A stretch of 48,692 nt of DNA from an uncultured Lactobacillus sp. (GTDB lineage: Bacteria > Bacillota > Bacilli > Lactobacillales > Lactobacillaceae): NCBI RefSeq assembly GCF_945290125.1, contig NZ_CALYQV010000007.1, forward strand, positions 1 to 48,692. The letters run 5' to 3'. Positions 18,264 to 27,658 of the stretch are shown here, piece by piece. Below the pieces are notes generated by a model. The model was not told where the DNA came from. It worked only from the letters and a program-made list of their open reading frames with translations, and did not search any database. How positions within the stretch are numbered: the first letter of the stretch is position 1; each line of letters begins with the position of its first letter. Made by a program: the position numbers and the translations under genes.

Positions 18264-19208
18264 CTAATTAACTTGGTTTAATGGCTTGTGATCCCTTAAA
18301 TATGAAATGAGATTTTGTGAGGCCTCAGTAGTGATATTTATGCGTGCAGCCAGGGTGCCAGAACCCGCGTGAGGTGACAAAATTACATTGTCTAATTTGC
18401 AGAGTGCTTGTGGCACTTTGGGTTCAGTTTCATAGACATCTAAACCTGCTCCCGCAATATCACCGTTTTGCAATGCGGCAATTAAATCATTTTGTTTAAT
18501 CAATTTACCCCGGGCAACATTGATAATATAAGCTGTATTTTTCATTTGTTTAAAAACTTGGGCGTTGAAAACGCCTGCTGTAGCAGGAGCATGCAGAGTG
18601 ATTACATCAGCTGTTTTAACTAAAGTAGCAAAATCTACATAATGAACATTCTTTTTTGCTTCCTCTGCAGAACTTAAACGATGTCTATTATGGTAAATAA
18701 CTTTCATGCCAAAAACTTGGGCATACTTTGCTACCTCAGAACCAATACGACCCATACCATAAATACCCAGCGTCTTTCCCTGGAGTCCTGTTCCCATATT
18801 TTCCGGCTGAGAAACATTAACCCATTTTCCTTGGCGAATTGTTTTGTCATAAAAGTGCAGGCGTCTTACGGTTGCTAAAAGTAAGGCAAATGTCATTTCA
18901 GCAGTGGGAATGAGAACACTTTTAGGACAATTGGCCACAACAATTCCTTTTTGCTTTGCATAATCAATATCAATGTGATCAAAGCCAACGCCATTAGCGG
19001 TAATAATTTTTAAATTAGTGCCGGCATCAATCAGTTCCCGATCGCCTTTCATTCCAGTAAGTATCAACCCATCGTATTCAGCTAAATGCGCTAAAACCCA
19101 AGCTCTACCAGCTGCTTCTGGTTTACAAGTTACTGTGAAATTCTTTTTTAACTCCGTTAGACCTGCATCTGGAACAATTCCAGTTACCAAAACTTTTGTC
19201 TCTTTCAT
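18264..19208 (-). CDS. D-isomer-specific 2-hydroxyacid dehydrogenase
   Basis: A 314-residue NAD(P)-dependent oxidoreductase interconverting a 2-oxo acid and a D-2-hydroxy acid. The nucleotide-binding motif GMGRIG is at residues 151-156. The catalytic residues are Arg233 (NVARG), Glu262 (ETEP) and His280 (SPHAG). Length and domain order are normal. The amidohydrolase gene ends 16 bases upstream, so the two form an operon. One reading is that the amidohydrolase releases or decarboxylates an acid that this enzyme then reduces or oxidises. The exact substrate (glyoxylate, hydroxypyruvate, phosphonate-like or aromatic 2-oxo acid) cannot be read from the sequence. Confidence 0.9.
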   Translation of the reverse strand: MKETKVLVTGIVPDAGLTELKKNFTVTCKPEAAGRAWVLAHLAEYDGLILTGMKGDRELIDAGTNLKIITANGVGFDHIDIDYAKQKGIVVANCPKSVLIPTAEMTFALLLATVRRLHFYDKTIRQGKWVNVSQPENMGTGLQGKTLGIYGMGRIGSEVAKYAQVFGMKVIYHNRHRLSSAEEAKKNVHYVDFATLVKTADVITLHAPATAGVFNAQVFKQMKNTAYIINVARGKLIKQNDLIAALQNGDIAGAGLDVYETEPKVPQALCKLDNVILSPHAGSGTLAARINITTEASQNLISYLRDHKPLNQVN

Positions 19209-19224
19209 TTTCTAGGGCCTCTTA

Positions 19225-20192
19225 TCATTTTTTTAAAACAGGATCTGCGCTATCACGCATTGCCTGCACATTTTGCGGCTTAAAATAAATGCGGTTAGCA
19301 TTATTATACATGACATCTTCTAATTCTGCCTCAGTGAAAATATTAGTAGCTGCCAGCCAAGTTGCTAAATTATGGTACGAATTAAAAGTTGATGACAACG
19401 GGGAATCTGTGCCCCAAAAAATCCTTTTAGCCCCCAGAATCTTTTTGGCTAGTGCAACATCTTTTTGGCAACGTGGAAACGGAAAATCAGTTTCATTTTC
19501 AATATCTTGAATCGCTGAAATTTCCGTAGTGATATTAGGATACGGTTGCCATTGTTCTAAAGCATTTTCCAAGCGATTCAAATGGTCGGCATTGGGAAAA
19601 GACAGATGGCAAACAACAAAATCCAGTTTGGGATATCGTTTTGCCAAGTTAACAATTGCTTCTGGTTCATAGCTAATTTGCCTATAATTACCATAATCAA
19701 CAGCGATCACAAATCCAGGATAATCCGCAAAAAAGTGAAAAAGTTTGTCTAATTCAGGTGCAGTATCCAAACGAAATGGTTGATGGTAGCCTTGTAAGCC
19801 ACCGCCCTGACTAATTTCAAATTTAATTGCTCTGAAACCCAAATCTTCCACATGACGCCTAACAATTTTCATTGCATCATCTGCAAATGGGTCCACTGAA
19901 AATGCCGCAATAAATTTCTCAGGGTACTTTTTAACAGCTTGATAAGAATAGTAATTTTGAAAGCCATATAAGCTGCCTTGCAGTAAAACTGCTTTTTCTA
20001 CTTCATTTTTCTGCATTACTTTTAAAGCAGATTCCGCCGTAAAATCATGATCACCCCAGCCATTAGGGATTAGCTTGAGAAAAGTACCATTATCCCATAT
20101 TGCCTTGCCATTTCCTAAAGGTGTCATTCGCCCTTGACCGGATAAGCCTGCAATTGAGTGCACCAAGTGAAAATGCCCATCAATTTTTTCAT
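19225..20192 (-). pseudogene. Amidohydrolase family 2 protein, frameshifted at its start
   Basis: The body (MVHSIAGLSG... to the stop at 19225; 313 codons open from 20166) is a TIM-barrel metal hydrolase of the amidohydrolase-2 group, with VVCHLSFP and FWGTDSPLS carrying later metal-ligand residues. The expected N-terminal metal motif is encoded just upstream as KIDGHFHLVHS, but the only ATG with a ribosome site (20192, AAGGAG) is one base out of frame. The run of six A after it (20184-20189) would need seven. As written, the HxH motif is not made and the enzyme would be inactive. It could be a real mutation, slippage or a sequencing error. It lies in an operon with the dehydrogenase. Confidence 0.8.
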
Positions 20193-20290
20193 TGTAATTA
20201 TCTCCTTACAGTTATTCTTTAACGCAATAAATTTAAATAATGTAATTATCTAAATGCCAAAGACGCAACATAATATTAATATAAGAAGCC

Positions 20291-20319
20291 ATTATACTTC
20301 ATCTATATTAAGTGAGCAA
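20291..20319 (-). promoter_or_regulatory. Promoter of the amidohydrolase-dehydrogenase operon
   Basis: TTGCTC (20314-20319) and TATAAT (20291-20296) are separated by 17 bases, about 100 bases before the ATG at 20192. Confidence 0.65.
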
Positions 20320-20353
20320 AAATACCTGACAGTATTTAATACATGTCAGGTAT
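20316..20353 (-). terminator. Strong hairpin with T-run on the minus strand
   Basis: ATACCTGACA (20322-20331) pairs perfectly with TGTCAGGTAT (20344-20353), and minus-strand TTTTT follows. It would end transcription of the small membrane protein gene at 20592 before it enters the amidohydrolase promoter. Confidence 0.75.
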
Positions 20354-20502
20354 CTGTCTTATCTATTGTCTGTCATTTTGATTATTGCAGCGGCAACTTC
20401 TTAAGGGTTGTTTCCGTTTAATATAATAAAATATTCCAAAGAAATAATTTGTGAACGTTTATTATGATCATTCGTATTCTTTTGTGCACTAGGTTTCTAT
20501 GA

Positions 20503-20525
20503 GCTGGTTCAAAAATAAAACCAGC
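20503..20525. terminator. Hairpin downstream of the 71-residue protein gene
   Basis: GCTGGTT (20503-20509) pairs with AACCAGC (20519-20525). There is no proper T-run on either strand, so it is a weak terminator at best. The stretch 20354-20502 holds nothing else recognised. Confidence 0.4.
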
Positions 20526-20591
20526 AGCTTTCCTTTTCTGGTCGCATATTTATTTAGGGCAATTTTAATGGCACAACATTCCCTTTTTATC

Positions 20592-20807
20592 TTACTTATC
20601 CCTTGTCAGTTTTAAAATTACACTGACCGCTGTTGCCGCAATAGCAGCTACAATTAACCAGCCAAGAGCGTTTTGCGGTCGGTTATATGCAATAACCGGA
20701 CCCATACTCCACAACTGATTGTTAGAGATAGCAACTGCAAAAATACCAATCACAACAAGCCACAAAATAATCGCCAATATAATAGTTAGTCTTTGAATAT
20801 TTTTCAT
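20592..20807 (-). CDS. Small two-helix membrane protein
   Basis: A 71-residue protein with hydrophobic helices at about residues 7-28 and 48-66, separated by a short loop (NNQLWSMGPVIAYNRPQN), and a basic C-terminus. It is not recognised as a known family. A good ribosome site (AGGAG) lies before the ATG and terminator-like hairpins lie downstream. It stands alone between pepO and the amidohydrolase operon. Its size and shape would fit a small membrane modulator, but no function is claimed. Confidence 0.6.
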   Translation of the reverse strand: MKNIQRLTIILAIILWLVVIGIFAVAISNNQLWSMGPVIAYNRPQNALGWLIVAAIAATAVSVILKLTRDK

Positions 20808-20946
20808 TATTATTTTCTCCTGCCTAAAAAATTATTTTTACTATTTTTCTAGCATCACGTGTTGGACCTATATCTGTTTTAGCACAAAGCAGGAGCTGAT
20901 TTTCTTAAAAAATACTTAATTTATAGTATTAAATTTTTGCAACTTT

Positions 20947-22893
20947 TTACCAGACTTGTACTCGTTTATCCGGATCAAGCCACATACCATCTCCTTCTTT
21001 AACATTAAAAGCTTGATAGAATTCCTCTTGACATTGTGCCTGTACATTTACTCTAGCCTGAGGAAAAGCATGAACATCTAAGGCAGCGGCCAGTTCCCAT
21101 AACTCAGGTTTGGCATTTGTTCCCCAAAACCGCGCGTAGTTTTCAAACAAAGCTTTAGCGTCTCCACCTTCTTGCTTGTTAGCTGCAACAGCTACTGTCA
21201 AGCCGCCCTGATCACCGATATTTTCTGAAACTGTCAATTTACCGTTAATCTTGCTCGTACCAACTTCAACACCGTCAAACAGCTTAATCTCAGCTTTGAC
21301 CCTTTTATTAAACTCAGCATAGTCTTCGTCAGTCCACCAGTTCTTCATATTACCCAATTCATCAAATTGTGCGCCGTTATTATCAAACGCATGTGAAATC
21401 TCGTGTCCTACCACTGTACCAAAGCCACCATAATTAGCTGCTCGATCTTGCTGTAAATCATAAAAAGGCTTTTGCAGTAAAAGTGCCGGGAAAGTAATAT
21501 CATTACTCAATGGTTCATAACAAGCATTAGCTTCTATCGCTGACATTTCCCAAAGTGTGCGGTCAATGGGTCTGTTGATATTTACAAAGTTATCCTTAAG
21601 CTTAATTTGGCTATTTTCTTTAACATTACTATATAAGCTGCCACCCTCTAAAGCTGGAGTTACTTTGAATTTGTCATAAAACCCTTGAACATGCTCTGGA
21701 TAGCCGATTTTTAAGACTAAAGTATCGAGCTTCTTTAATGCCTTTTTCTTAGTGGTATCTGACAGCCAAGTATTCTTTTTTAAATGATCTTGGTAAACTG
21801 CAATCATATTCTTAACGATTTTAGTAGCATCAGCTTTGGCTTCAGCACCCAAGTATTTTTCGCCATAATATTGGCCAATGACATCACCAAATAGTCTGAC
21901 CGTCTCATCATAAGCAAAGCGCTCGTCTGTAACTAAAGAATCTATGCCGTACATTGCTTTTCTTAGTGGCAGTATTGCTTCTCTAAATTCACGTGATAAA
22001 TATTGAGCAGCTTGATTAATAAAATACCCGATTAGCCAACCCTTTAATTCAGAGAAATGTTCTTCATTAAACAATTCATCAAATTTATCTAAATAACCTG
22101 GTTCAGTAACATTAACTTTCTTAGCAACTTCAAGTCCGGTTTCTTTCAGCAAAGCAGCTAAATGAATATTTTTACTCTGGCTTTCAAATTCTGTCACACT
22201 CATTGGATGATAGATATTTTCAATCTCTGAATTATATTCTGCTGATTGATAAACCTGCGCCAAACGCTGATCCAATTTAACTGCTCCTGTGGCGTATTGT
22301 TCAGCTTCATCCTGCTTAATACCACTCATTACCAGCAAGTTAATGGTTTACTTTTGCCAAACATCAAGCAAGTTAGCAGTTTTTTCATTACCATAATAAC
22401 TGGTATCGGACAAAATCAAATTTTGCCGGTAAAAAGTGACAATATTCAACTGTGCATCTTTGAAATCTGGTTCCACTTCAAATTTAAAGGGCAAGTTGTC
22501 AGCTAGCAACAAATTCGCCAAGTTCTTATTGACATCTGCTAAATCGTTGAAACCGGTTAAAAAAGTCAAGTCTTCCTTAATTGAAGCAGCACCGTCAGCA
22601 GCCCTTTTTTCTTCATCTTCAGCTACACGGTAAAATTCAACTGCTTTGTTAAAGTTCTTAACTTGAGGAACTGGTTTTTTACCAGCAACAAAAGCAGAAA
22701 AGTCTTTTAAAAGGTGTTTGCGTGTTTGCTGTTCTGCTATGTCAAAACCATTAATCGATGATTCACCTGCAGGGACAGGATTGTCCTTTAACCATTTTGA
22801 GTTTACAGCCAAGTAAAGGTTATCTTGTTCACGAGCATTTACATCAGGCTTAGAAGAATCGCCAAAGCCACCTCGAATATTAAATTTAGTCAT
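20947..22893 (-). pseudogene. pepO: PepO-type endopeptidase (M13 family) with internal stop
   Basis: Two open parts read in the same frame, separated by one TAA at 22348-22350. Without it the protein would be about 648 residues, normal for the cytoplasmic PepO of lactobacilli. The second part carries all the catalytic features of M13 zinc metallopeptidases: the substrate-binding NACYEP, the zinc site HEISH, and the third ligand in ENIGDQGG. No signal peptide is seen. PepO cuts oligopeptides in casein or other peptide use. A TTG after the stop (22338) has no ribosome site, so a separate second protein is unlikely. The stop is a base change, not a frameshift. Confidence 0.85.
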
Positions 22894-23107
22894 TTATTTT
22901 CTCCTTGCTTTTAATTTTTTTATTATCATAATGGTATATTAACAAAGCAAGGCAAATAAAAAATGTCGTATTCGATATTTTAAGCTTTTTATTAAAAAGT
23001 ATAAAAGTTACAGCGCGTGTAAAATTGCCGTTCTTCTAATATTTCTACTGTAACCAATAGATTACTAAAGAGATGATTTTAACTTTTCTAGTATGAATTA
23101 CTAGCAT

Positions 23108-23833
23108 TTATTTAAAAGAGTATGGAATTTCGACTTTGAAATCAACCTGATTGGAATCAAAATAAGATTGAGTATACTCAACTAAACAATCGGGTTTCGT
23201 ATAACCCAAGTATTCCACACTTAAAACTAATTTACTTGGTCCAACGTTAAAATTTTTGAAAAGCGAGTCACTAGTTACAGGACAAGTTCTAATTTTTCTG
23301 TGGAAAAGAGCAGGACGCATATTTTTGTAGCTCAGATAATCATATAATGATATTTTACTAAAGTCATAACGGTGAGCATCTTCAAATAGCCTAAAAGGTA
23401 TATATGCTTTCTGAATCGAAAAAACGATATCATCAAATTTTCTTATTCTAATTAGCTCATAAAATTCTGTGAAATCAGGAAATATTTTAGTTAGCATCGG
23501 AACATCATAAACTAATTTAAATGATTTTATTTCACTGTTAGGAACTCCCCCTTTTATTTTTATAGTCTGAGTTAATGACCAGGGAGCATCATCACCAGCA
23601 TCAATTCTTCCTGAATGTTTGCCGTGTAAAAGATAGGTGCCATCTCCGGGATGACGAATTAAAACGTGATCATCAACTAAACTATTCAGCGCTTTTTTAA
23701 TTGTCATTCGTGTAAACCCTAATTTTTGAGCCAAAGCTCTTTCAGAAGGTAATCTCTGATCCATAGAAATCTCATTACTTTCAATTAAAGAGATAATTTT
23801 TTCTTTAGCTGCAGTATATAAAAAACTAGTCAT
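23108..23833 (-). CDS. GntR family regulator with UTRA domain
   Basis: A 241-residue regulator. The N-terminal winged helix (about 5-72: SERALAQKLGFTRMTIKKALNSLVDDHVLIRHPGDGTYL) is of the GntR type. The C-terminal part (about 85-238) is a UTRA effector domain, which in this family binds a sugar phosphate. It follows a UTRA-like gene by two bases. The divergent SIS gene and the PTS operon nearby both carry TTGGTT boxes, so this is probably their regulator and the phosphorylated PTS sugar its effector. The N-terminal helix-turn-helix is complete. Confidence 0.88.
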   Translation of the reverse strand: MTSFLYTAAKEKIISLIESNEISMDQRLPSERALAQKLGFTRMTIKKALNSLVDDHVLIRHPGDGTYLLHGKHSGRIDAGDDAPWSLTQTIKIKGGVPNSEIKSFKLVYDVPMLTKIFPDFTEFYELIRIRKFDDIVFSIQKAYIPFRLFEDAHRYDFSKISLYDYLSYKNMRPALFHRKIRTCPVTSDSLFKNFNVGPSKLVLSVEYLGYTKPDCLVEYTQSYFDSNQVDFKVEIPYSFK

Positions 23834-23835
23834 TT

Positions 23836-24309
23836 TTAATCTTCATACTCAATTTTATCTGGAATAATAATTTCTTCTTCATACCTAATAATATTTTTAT
23901 CACACAAAATATAATTCTTTTCAACAAAGACCTGTGCTTCCTGCTTCAATAACAAAAGCCGACATTCTTCTGAAGTGGGCCAAGTTAAAAGAATATTTTT
24001 CTTAATTCTATCCGCCTTATTGATATAGTCTATATCTAATTCCAGATTCTGCTTGGATATATCATTACTCTGTTTAGGCTTATTTCTAACTAACCTTTGC
24101 GGTATAAAGGATTTAATCAGAGAAAATGGATCGTTTTGATACTTTAACAAAAAAAGCCGTCGCAATATTGAACCCACTTCATTCATAAAAAGATCATCCC
24201 AGAAATCACTTTGTTCAATCACTTCTGAACTAAGTAACTGAATTTGCCATTCTGAACTTATTTCTCGTTCCTGAGGTGTTAAATAATTTTTTAATTTATT
24301 AGTAATCAA
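23836..24309 (-). CDS. UTRA-like protein without DNA-binding domain
   Basis: A 157-residue protein, not firmly recognised. It starts at TTG 24309 with GTGGTGA before it. The C-terminal part (LTWPTSEECRLLLLKQEA then a VFVEKNYILCDKNIIRYEEE strand pattern) resembles the last strands of a UTRA effector domain, but there is no helix-turn-helix. It ends two bases before the GntR/UTRA gene, so both are made together. It may be a shortened relative of the regulator that modulates it by heterodimer formation, or a degenerate leftover of a duplicated regulator. The N-terminal 80 residues have no recognised pattern. Confidence 0.5.
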   Translation of the reverse strand: MITNKLKNYLTPQEREISSEWQIQLLSSEVIEQSDFWDDLFMNEVGSILRRLFLLKYQNDPFSLIKSFIPQRLVRNKPKQSNDISKQNLELDIDYINKADRIKKNILLTWPTSEECRLLLLKQEAQVFVEKNYILCDKNIIRYEEEIIIPDKIEYED

Positions 24310-24669
24310 TTTTTATCACCACTTATCTTGAATAAATATAAATAAGCGTCTTAAGCTTCTAATGAAATTGGTTTGCATTATTGTTAAATCCTTAATGTTG
24401 CACTTTAAACTTAAATTTATTCTAGCACTCAAGGAATTATTTATCTCTATTAATATATAAGTTAACTAATTTTATTTAATTGGTTCTAAAATTGGTTTGC
24501 ATTTTGCTGGTATTTCCAAATGTGGTCTATTTTTGATTGTTTACTTCAAAAATCAAATATAAAATCTAGTTAATTAAGAAATATTATAAATTTACAGCTT
24601 GTTTCTTCTATCATTTTTTTGAACTAAATATTTCTTAATTTTATAGTACAAATTAAAAGAGGTTTTAAA
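24310..24669 (+). promoter_or_regulatory. Control region of SIS gene with three TTGGTT boxes
   Basis: This gap between the divergent UTRA-like and SIS genes carries TTGGTT at 24368-24373, 24480-24485 and 24492-24497. The last two are in tandem with six bases between, exactly one extended helical turn apart. The same arrangement occurs before the PTS operon (29429-29476). No clear -35/-10 pair can be fixed. Confidence 0.6.
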
Positions 24670-25743
24670 ATGAAAATTATTGACAATATTTATAACCAAC
24701 CTGAAAGGCTGCAAAAAATTCTGGATACTGAGGGGACCATTGCTGATAGTCTGATTAAGCTCGTACAACAGAAGGACATTAAAAAAGTATATTTCACCGG
24801 TTCAGGTACTAGCTTTCATGCTTCTACTTTAATTTCAATGTATTTTAACAAGTTTACTACTTTGGATACACAAGCAGTTATACCTGATAACTTTACTCAT
24901 TATTTTGTACCTTCGTTATACTTCAAGCCGGATGAAACCTTATTAATAGGAATTTCTCAATCTGGTACATCAAGTTCCACACTGGATGCAATACGAAAGG
25001 CAAACAGTCTTAATTTTAATACTGTTGCTATTTCAGAAGAAACTAAAAGTAAAATAGCTCAAGAAGCAGATAACGTTATTTACTTAAATACAGGTGATGA
25101 AGGTATTCCCGTAGAGACTCGGGGGTATACTTCTACAATTATGTTGGGGTTAGTCTTAGCTTTACGACTGGGATTGGCACAAAACAAACTCAATGAAGCA
25201 AAATACCAGGACTTTTTAACTCAAACTAAAGAAGATATTACTAAACTACCTACAACTCTGAACACTGCAGAAAAATTCTATCAACAACATAAAAACGAAT
25301 TGGTTACTATGAGAAAAGGAGCTATTGCGGGATATGGTTATAATTACGCAACAGCAATGGAAGCCTATTTGAAATTATATGAAACTTTCCATGCTCCTTT
25401 AAGCGTGCATGAATTCGGAGAACTGATTCATGGTTATGAGATGGCCTTTGATGCAGATCAATATATCTTTTTAATTATTGCCAACGGACCAGAAAAATCC
25501 TTAGCAAATAAATATATTGAATTTCTTAAACAAATAACTAAACATATCTTTATTATCACTGACCAAAATATTGCCTTTGATTCTGGTGCTAAAATTCTTA
25601 AAGTTCCCTCATTACATAATGATGAACTATCACCATTTAATCTCATTATACCGTTCCAAATTATTGCCTCACGCAACTGTGAAGCAATTGGCTATGATAC
25701 TTCTAAGTATCCGTTAAAGGCACATAGTTTTGCTCATTTTTAA
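24670..25743 (+). CDS. SIS-domain sugar isomerase/deglycase
   Basis: A 357-residue cytoplasmic protein with two SIS (sugar isomerase) domains, about 25-165 and 205-345. GSGTSFHAS and ISQSGTSSSTLDA are the phosphosugar-binding loops, as in the isomerase half of GlmS and in fructosamine or glucosamine phosphate deglycases (FrlB and GfrF types). There is no glutaminase domain. Its genes share TTGGTT boxes with a mannose-type PTS operon. It probably acts on the phosphorylated sugar that PTS brings in, for example an amino-sugar phosphate or an Amadori-type glycated amino acid. The exact substrate is not readable. GAGG precedes the ATG. Confidence 0.82.
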   Translation: MKIIDNIYNQPERLQKILDTEGTIADSLIKLVQQKDIKKVYFTGSGTSFHASTLISMYFNKFTTLDTQAVIPDNFTHYFVPSLYFKPDETLLIGISQSGTSSSTLDAIRKANSLNFNTVAISEETKSKIAQEADNVIYLNTGDEGIPVETRGYTSTIMLGLVLALRLGLAQNKLNEAKYQDFLTQTKEDITKLPTTLNTAEKFYQQHKNELVTMRKGAIAGYGYNYATAMEAYLKLYETFHAPLSVHEFGELIHGYEMAFDADQYIFLIIANGPEKSLANKYIEFLKQITKHIFIITDQNIAFDSGAKILKVPSLHNDELSPFNLIIPFQIIASRNCEAIGYDTSKYPLKAHSFAHF

Positions 25744-25805
25744 ATAATTAAAAAGTCTTACATTTTATTTTAGGTACGGCTATTATAATTATTGTTTTTA
25801 AATAT

Positions 25806-25842
25806 AGACCTGTTTCTTACGTTTGAGAAACAGGTCTTTTTT
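25806..25842 (+). terminator. Terminator of the SIS gene
   Basis: A 12-bp perfect stem AGACCTGTTTCT / AGAAACAGGTCT (25806-25817, 25826-25837) is followed by six T. Confidence 0.92.
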
Positions 25843-25989
25843 ACTTTAAAATACTACTTAAAAATTCTTTTAAAGCTAGTTCTCTAATCTTTCTTGCTAG
25901 CCTTACAGTTTCATAACTTACATACTTTATTTGGCTTCTTTAAATGATTATCTTTAGACTCTATCTATGTTTTTATGTGTCACAATCTA

Positions 25990-26033
25990 CAAAAAATGCT
26001 GCTAATTAAACTTCAAAGCCTAATTAGCAGCAT
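25990..26033 (-). terminator. Terminator of the mannose-type PTS operon
   Basis: A 13-bp perfect stem (ATGCTGCTAATTA at 25996-26008 with TAATTAGCAGCAT at 26021-26033) has a T-run on the minus strand. It lies 25 bases past the last gene of the operon. Confidence 0.9.
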
Positions 26034-26058
26034 CTAAGATTTAAAAACTTATTTCTAT

Positions 26059-26829
26059 CTAAATCATTATCTCTTTAGATAGCCGTTCTAATTGCTGTAA
26101 AGAAACTATTAATGATTTGGGAACTACTTCATTCCCGTAACGATTAACATTTCTAACCACAAATTGGTTATCCTGGGTCTTATCCGCAGCAAACATCATT
26201 TCTTCAACACTATTATCAACTTTATTTTTAGTTGATAATAGCTGCTCACCATTGTAAATATCTCTCAACCACACAATCTTACTGTATCTATTAGCAATTA
26301 ATTTATGTGGCAATTCCACCATCTCTTCTTTCAAGAAAAGCAGGTCCATTTGACTATTTTGAGCAATCATAATCGCAGTAGTTAATGTCGCTATATGTGA
26401 AAAGCACTTAAACTGTGGCAGACCAATTGCAATTATAGATAAAATTCCACAGATAATTAAACTGATACATAATTGAAACAACTGCCCACTGTACCAAAGA
26501 TAGCTGCTTATGAAGATAAGAATTATTAACAGCAATAAAGATAAAAATTGCAATATTGTCATAATTTTTGGTATTTTCAGCCAATGATTGATCTTAAAAC
26601 TTCTTTTTCCAATAAAAGACTTGGTCGGTGCAGAACAATTAACAATCAATAATTTTTTATTTTCGGCTTTAGTCAAGAAAAAACCTTTTTGCTTCTTTTC
26701 ATAATCCGTAAAGAACTGTTGTGATATCCAGTTAACTAACTTAGATTGTTGTTTACGATAGTATACAAAACGAAAATGAATTAGCAAAATCTCAAAGAGT
26801 CTTTTTTCTAGTTTAGAGCTTTCGGGCAT
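26059..26829 (-). CDS. Unknown membrane protein at the end of the PTS operon
   Basis: A 256-residue protein, not recognised. Two close hydrophobic helices (about 90-112 and 118-138) split a soluble N-part from a soluble C-part. The C-part (HIATLTTAIMIAQ, then DLLFLKEEM, then KIVWLRDIYNGEQLL) has a helix-strand-strand rhythm faintly like M28 metallopeptidases, but the metal ligands (HxD, D, EE, D, H) are not clearly present. Its ATG starts one base after the IID stop with GGAG before it, so it is part of the operon and probably relevant to uptake or processing of that sugar. It might be a chaperone or adaptor of the PTS channel, a degenerate hydrolase, or something new. Confidence 0.6.
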   Translation of the reverse strand: MPESSKLEKRLFEILLIHFRFVYYRKQQSKLVNWISQQFFTDYEKKQKGFFLTKAENKKLLIVNCSAPTKSFIGKRSFKINHWLKIPKIMTILQFLSLLLLIILIFISSYLWYSGQLFQLCISLIICGILSIIAIGLPQFKCFSHIATLTTAIMIAQNSQMDLLFLKEEMVELPHKLIANRYSKIVWLRDIYNGEQLLSTKNKVDNSVEEMMFAADKTQDNQFVVRNVNRYGNEVVPKSLIVSLQQLERLSKEIMI

Positions 26830-26830
26830 C

Positions 26831-27658
26831 TTAAACTCCTAAAAAGCCAAACATTGCACCTAAAATACTTACAACTAAAATTATTAATAAAAGATATAAT
26901 ACATTTACCTTCTTCTTTAAAAGATGAGCAATAAAGAATGTCAGAAGTAATGGCAATAATGCAGGTAAAATAGAATCAAGAATGGACTGGACAGTTGGTG
27001 CACCTTTACCACTAGAAATTTTTAAAGGTATCTTAATGACGACCATTGATGCAACCATACTACCAATAACAGTATTACCTAAAATATTAATTGCATAAGT
27101 AATGTTGTCCATCAGGTCCGATTTCATCCTATCAACCAGTGATACACCTAGCTTATAACCCCACATTGTACCGAAATATCGCACTAACATGTTCGGAATG
27201 TTATAAATTAAAATAAATAAAATAGGACCTAATACACTACCCTGTTTTGCTAAAGAAACTCCGATACCAGCTGCAATTATTCTTAAGCTGCCCCAGAAAA
27301 TTGAATCACCAATTCCGGAAAGTGGCCCCATTAAACCTGCTTTCATGGAATTGATTGAAGAAACATCAAAGCTGGGGTCGTTAGCCTTCTTTTCTTCCAT
27401 TGATGCTGCGACACCAACAATAAACGGTGACATTGCTGAAGTACAATTAAAAAATTCCAAATGTCTTTTCATCGCAGCTTTTTGGTCTTCTGGATCGGAA
27501 TATAATTTTTTAATTACTCCCGTCATTGAATAGGCAAAAGCCGCACTCATCATTCGTTCATAGTTAAACGAAGCTTCCATTGGAAGTGTTCGCCAAAAAA
27601 TACCCCTTAAATCTTTTTTACTCAGCTTTTTGCCTTCACTTTGATTAGAAGTCGTCAT
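26831..27658 (-). CDS. PTS mannose-family IID component
   Basis: A membrane protein of about 275 residues, part of the sugar channel with IIC. The start is taken at ATG 27658 (protein MTTSNQSEGKKLSKKDL) rather than at the upstream 27712, because the family starts near this point and the ATG lies inside the IIC end with AGGGG before it. IID motifs are LSKKDLRGIFWRTLPMEASFNYERM, then SMKAGLMGPLSGIGDSIFWGSL, and C-terminal helices. It overlaps IIC by 14 bases. The operon is in the order IIA, IIB, IIC, IID, unknown membrane protein. Confidence 0.9.
   Translation of the reverse strand: MTTSNQSEGKKLSKKDLRGIFWRTLPMEASFNYERMMSAAFAYSMTGVIKKLYSDPEDQKAAMKRHLEFFNCTSAMSPFIVGVAASMEEKKANDPSFDVSSINSMKAGLMGPLSGIGDSIFWGSLRIIAAGIGVSLAKQGSVLGPILFILIYNIPNMLVRYFGTMWGYKLGVSLVDRMKSDLMDNITYAINILGNTVIGSMVASMVVIKIPLKISSGKGAPTVQSILDSILPALLPLLLTFFIAHLLKKKVNVLYLLLIILVVSILGAMFGFLGV

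Noticed and set aside
22246-22506. Plus-strand open frame opposite pepO
   Set aside because: It lies within the antisense of a well-conserved gene and has no ribosome site.
24420-24669. T-box or other riboswitch before the SIS gene
   Set aside because: No conserved T-box motif, specifier stem or other riboswitch core was found. The repeats are better explained as protein-binding boxes.
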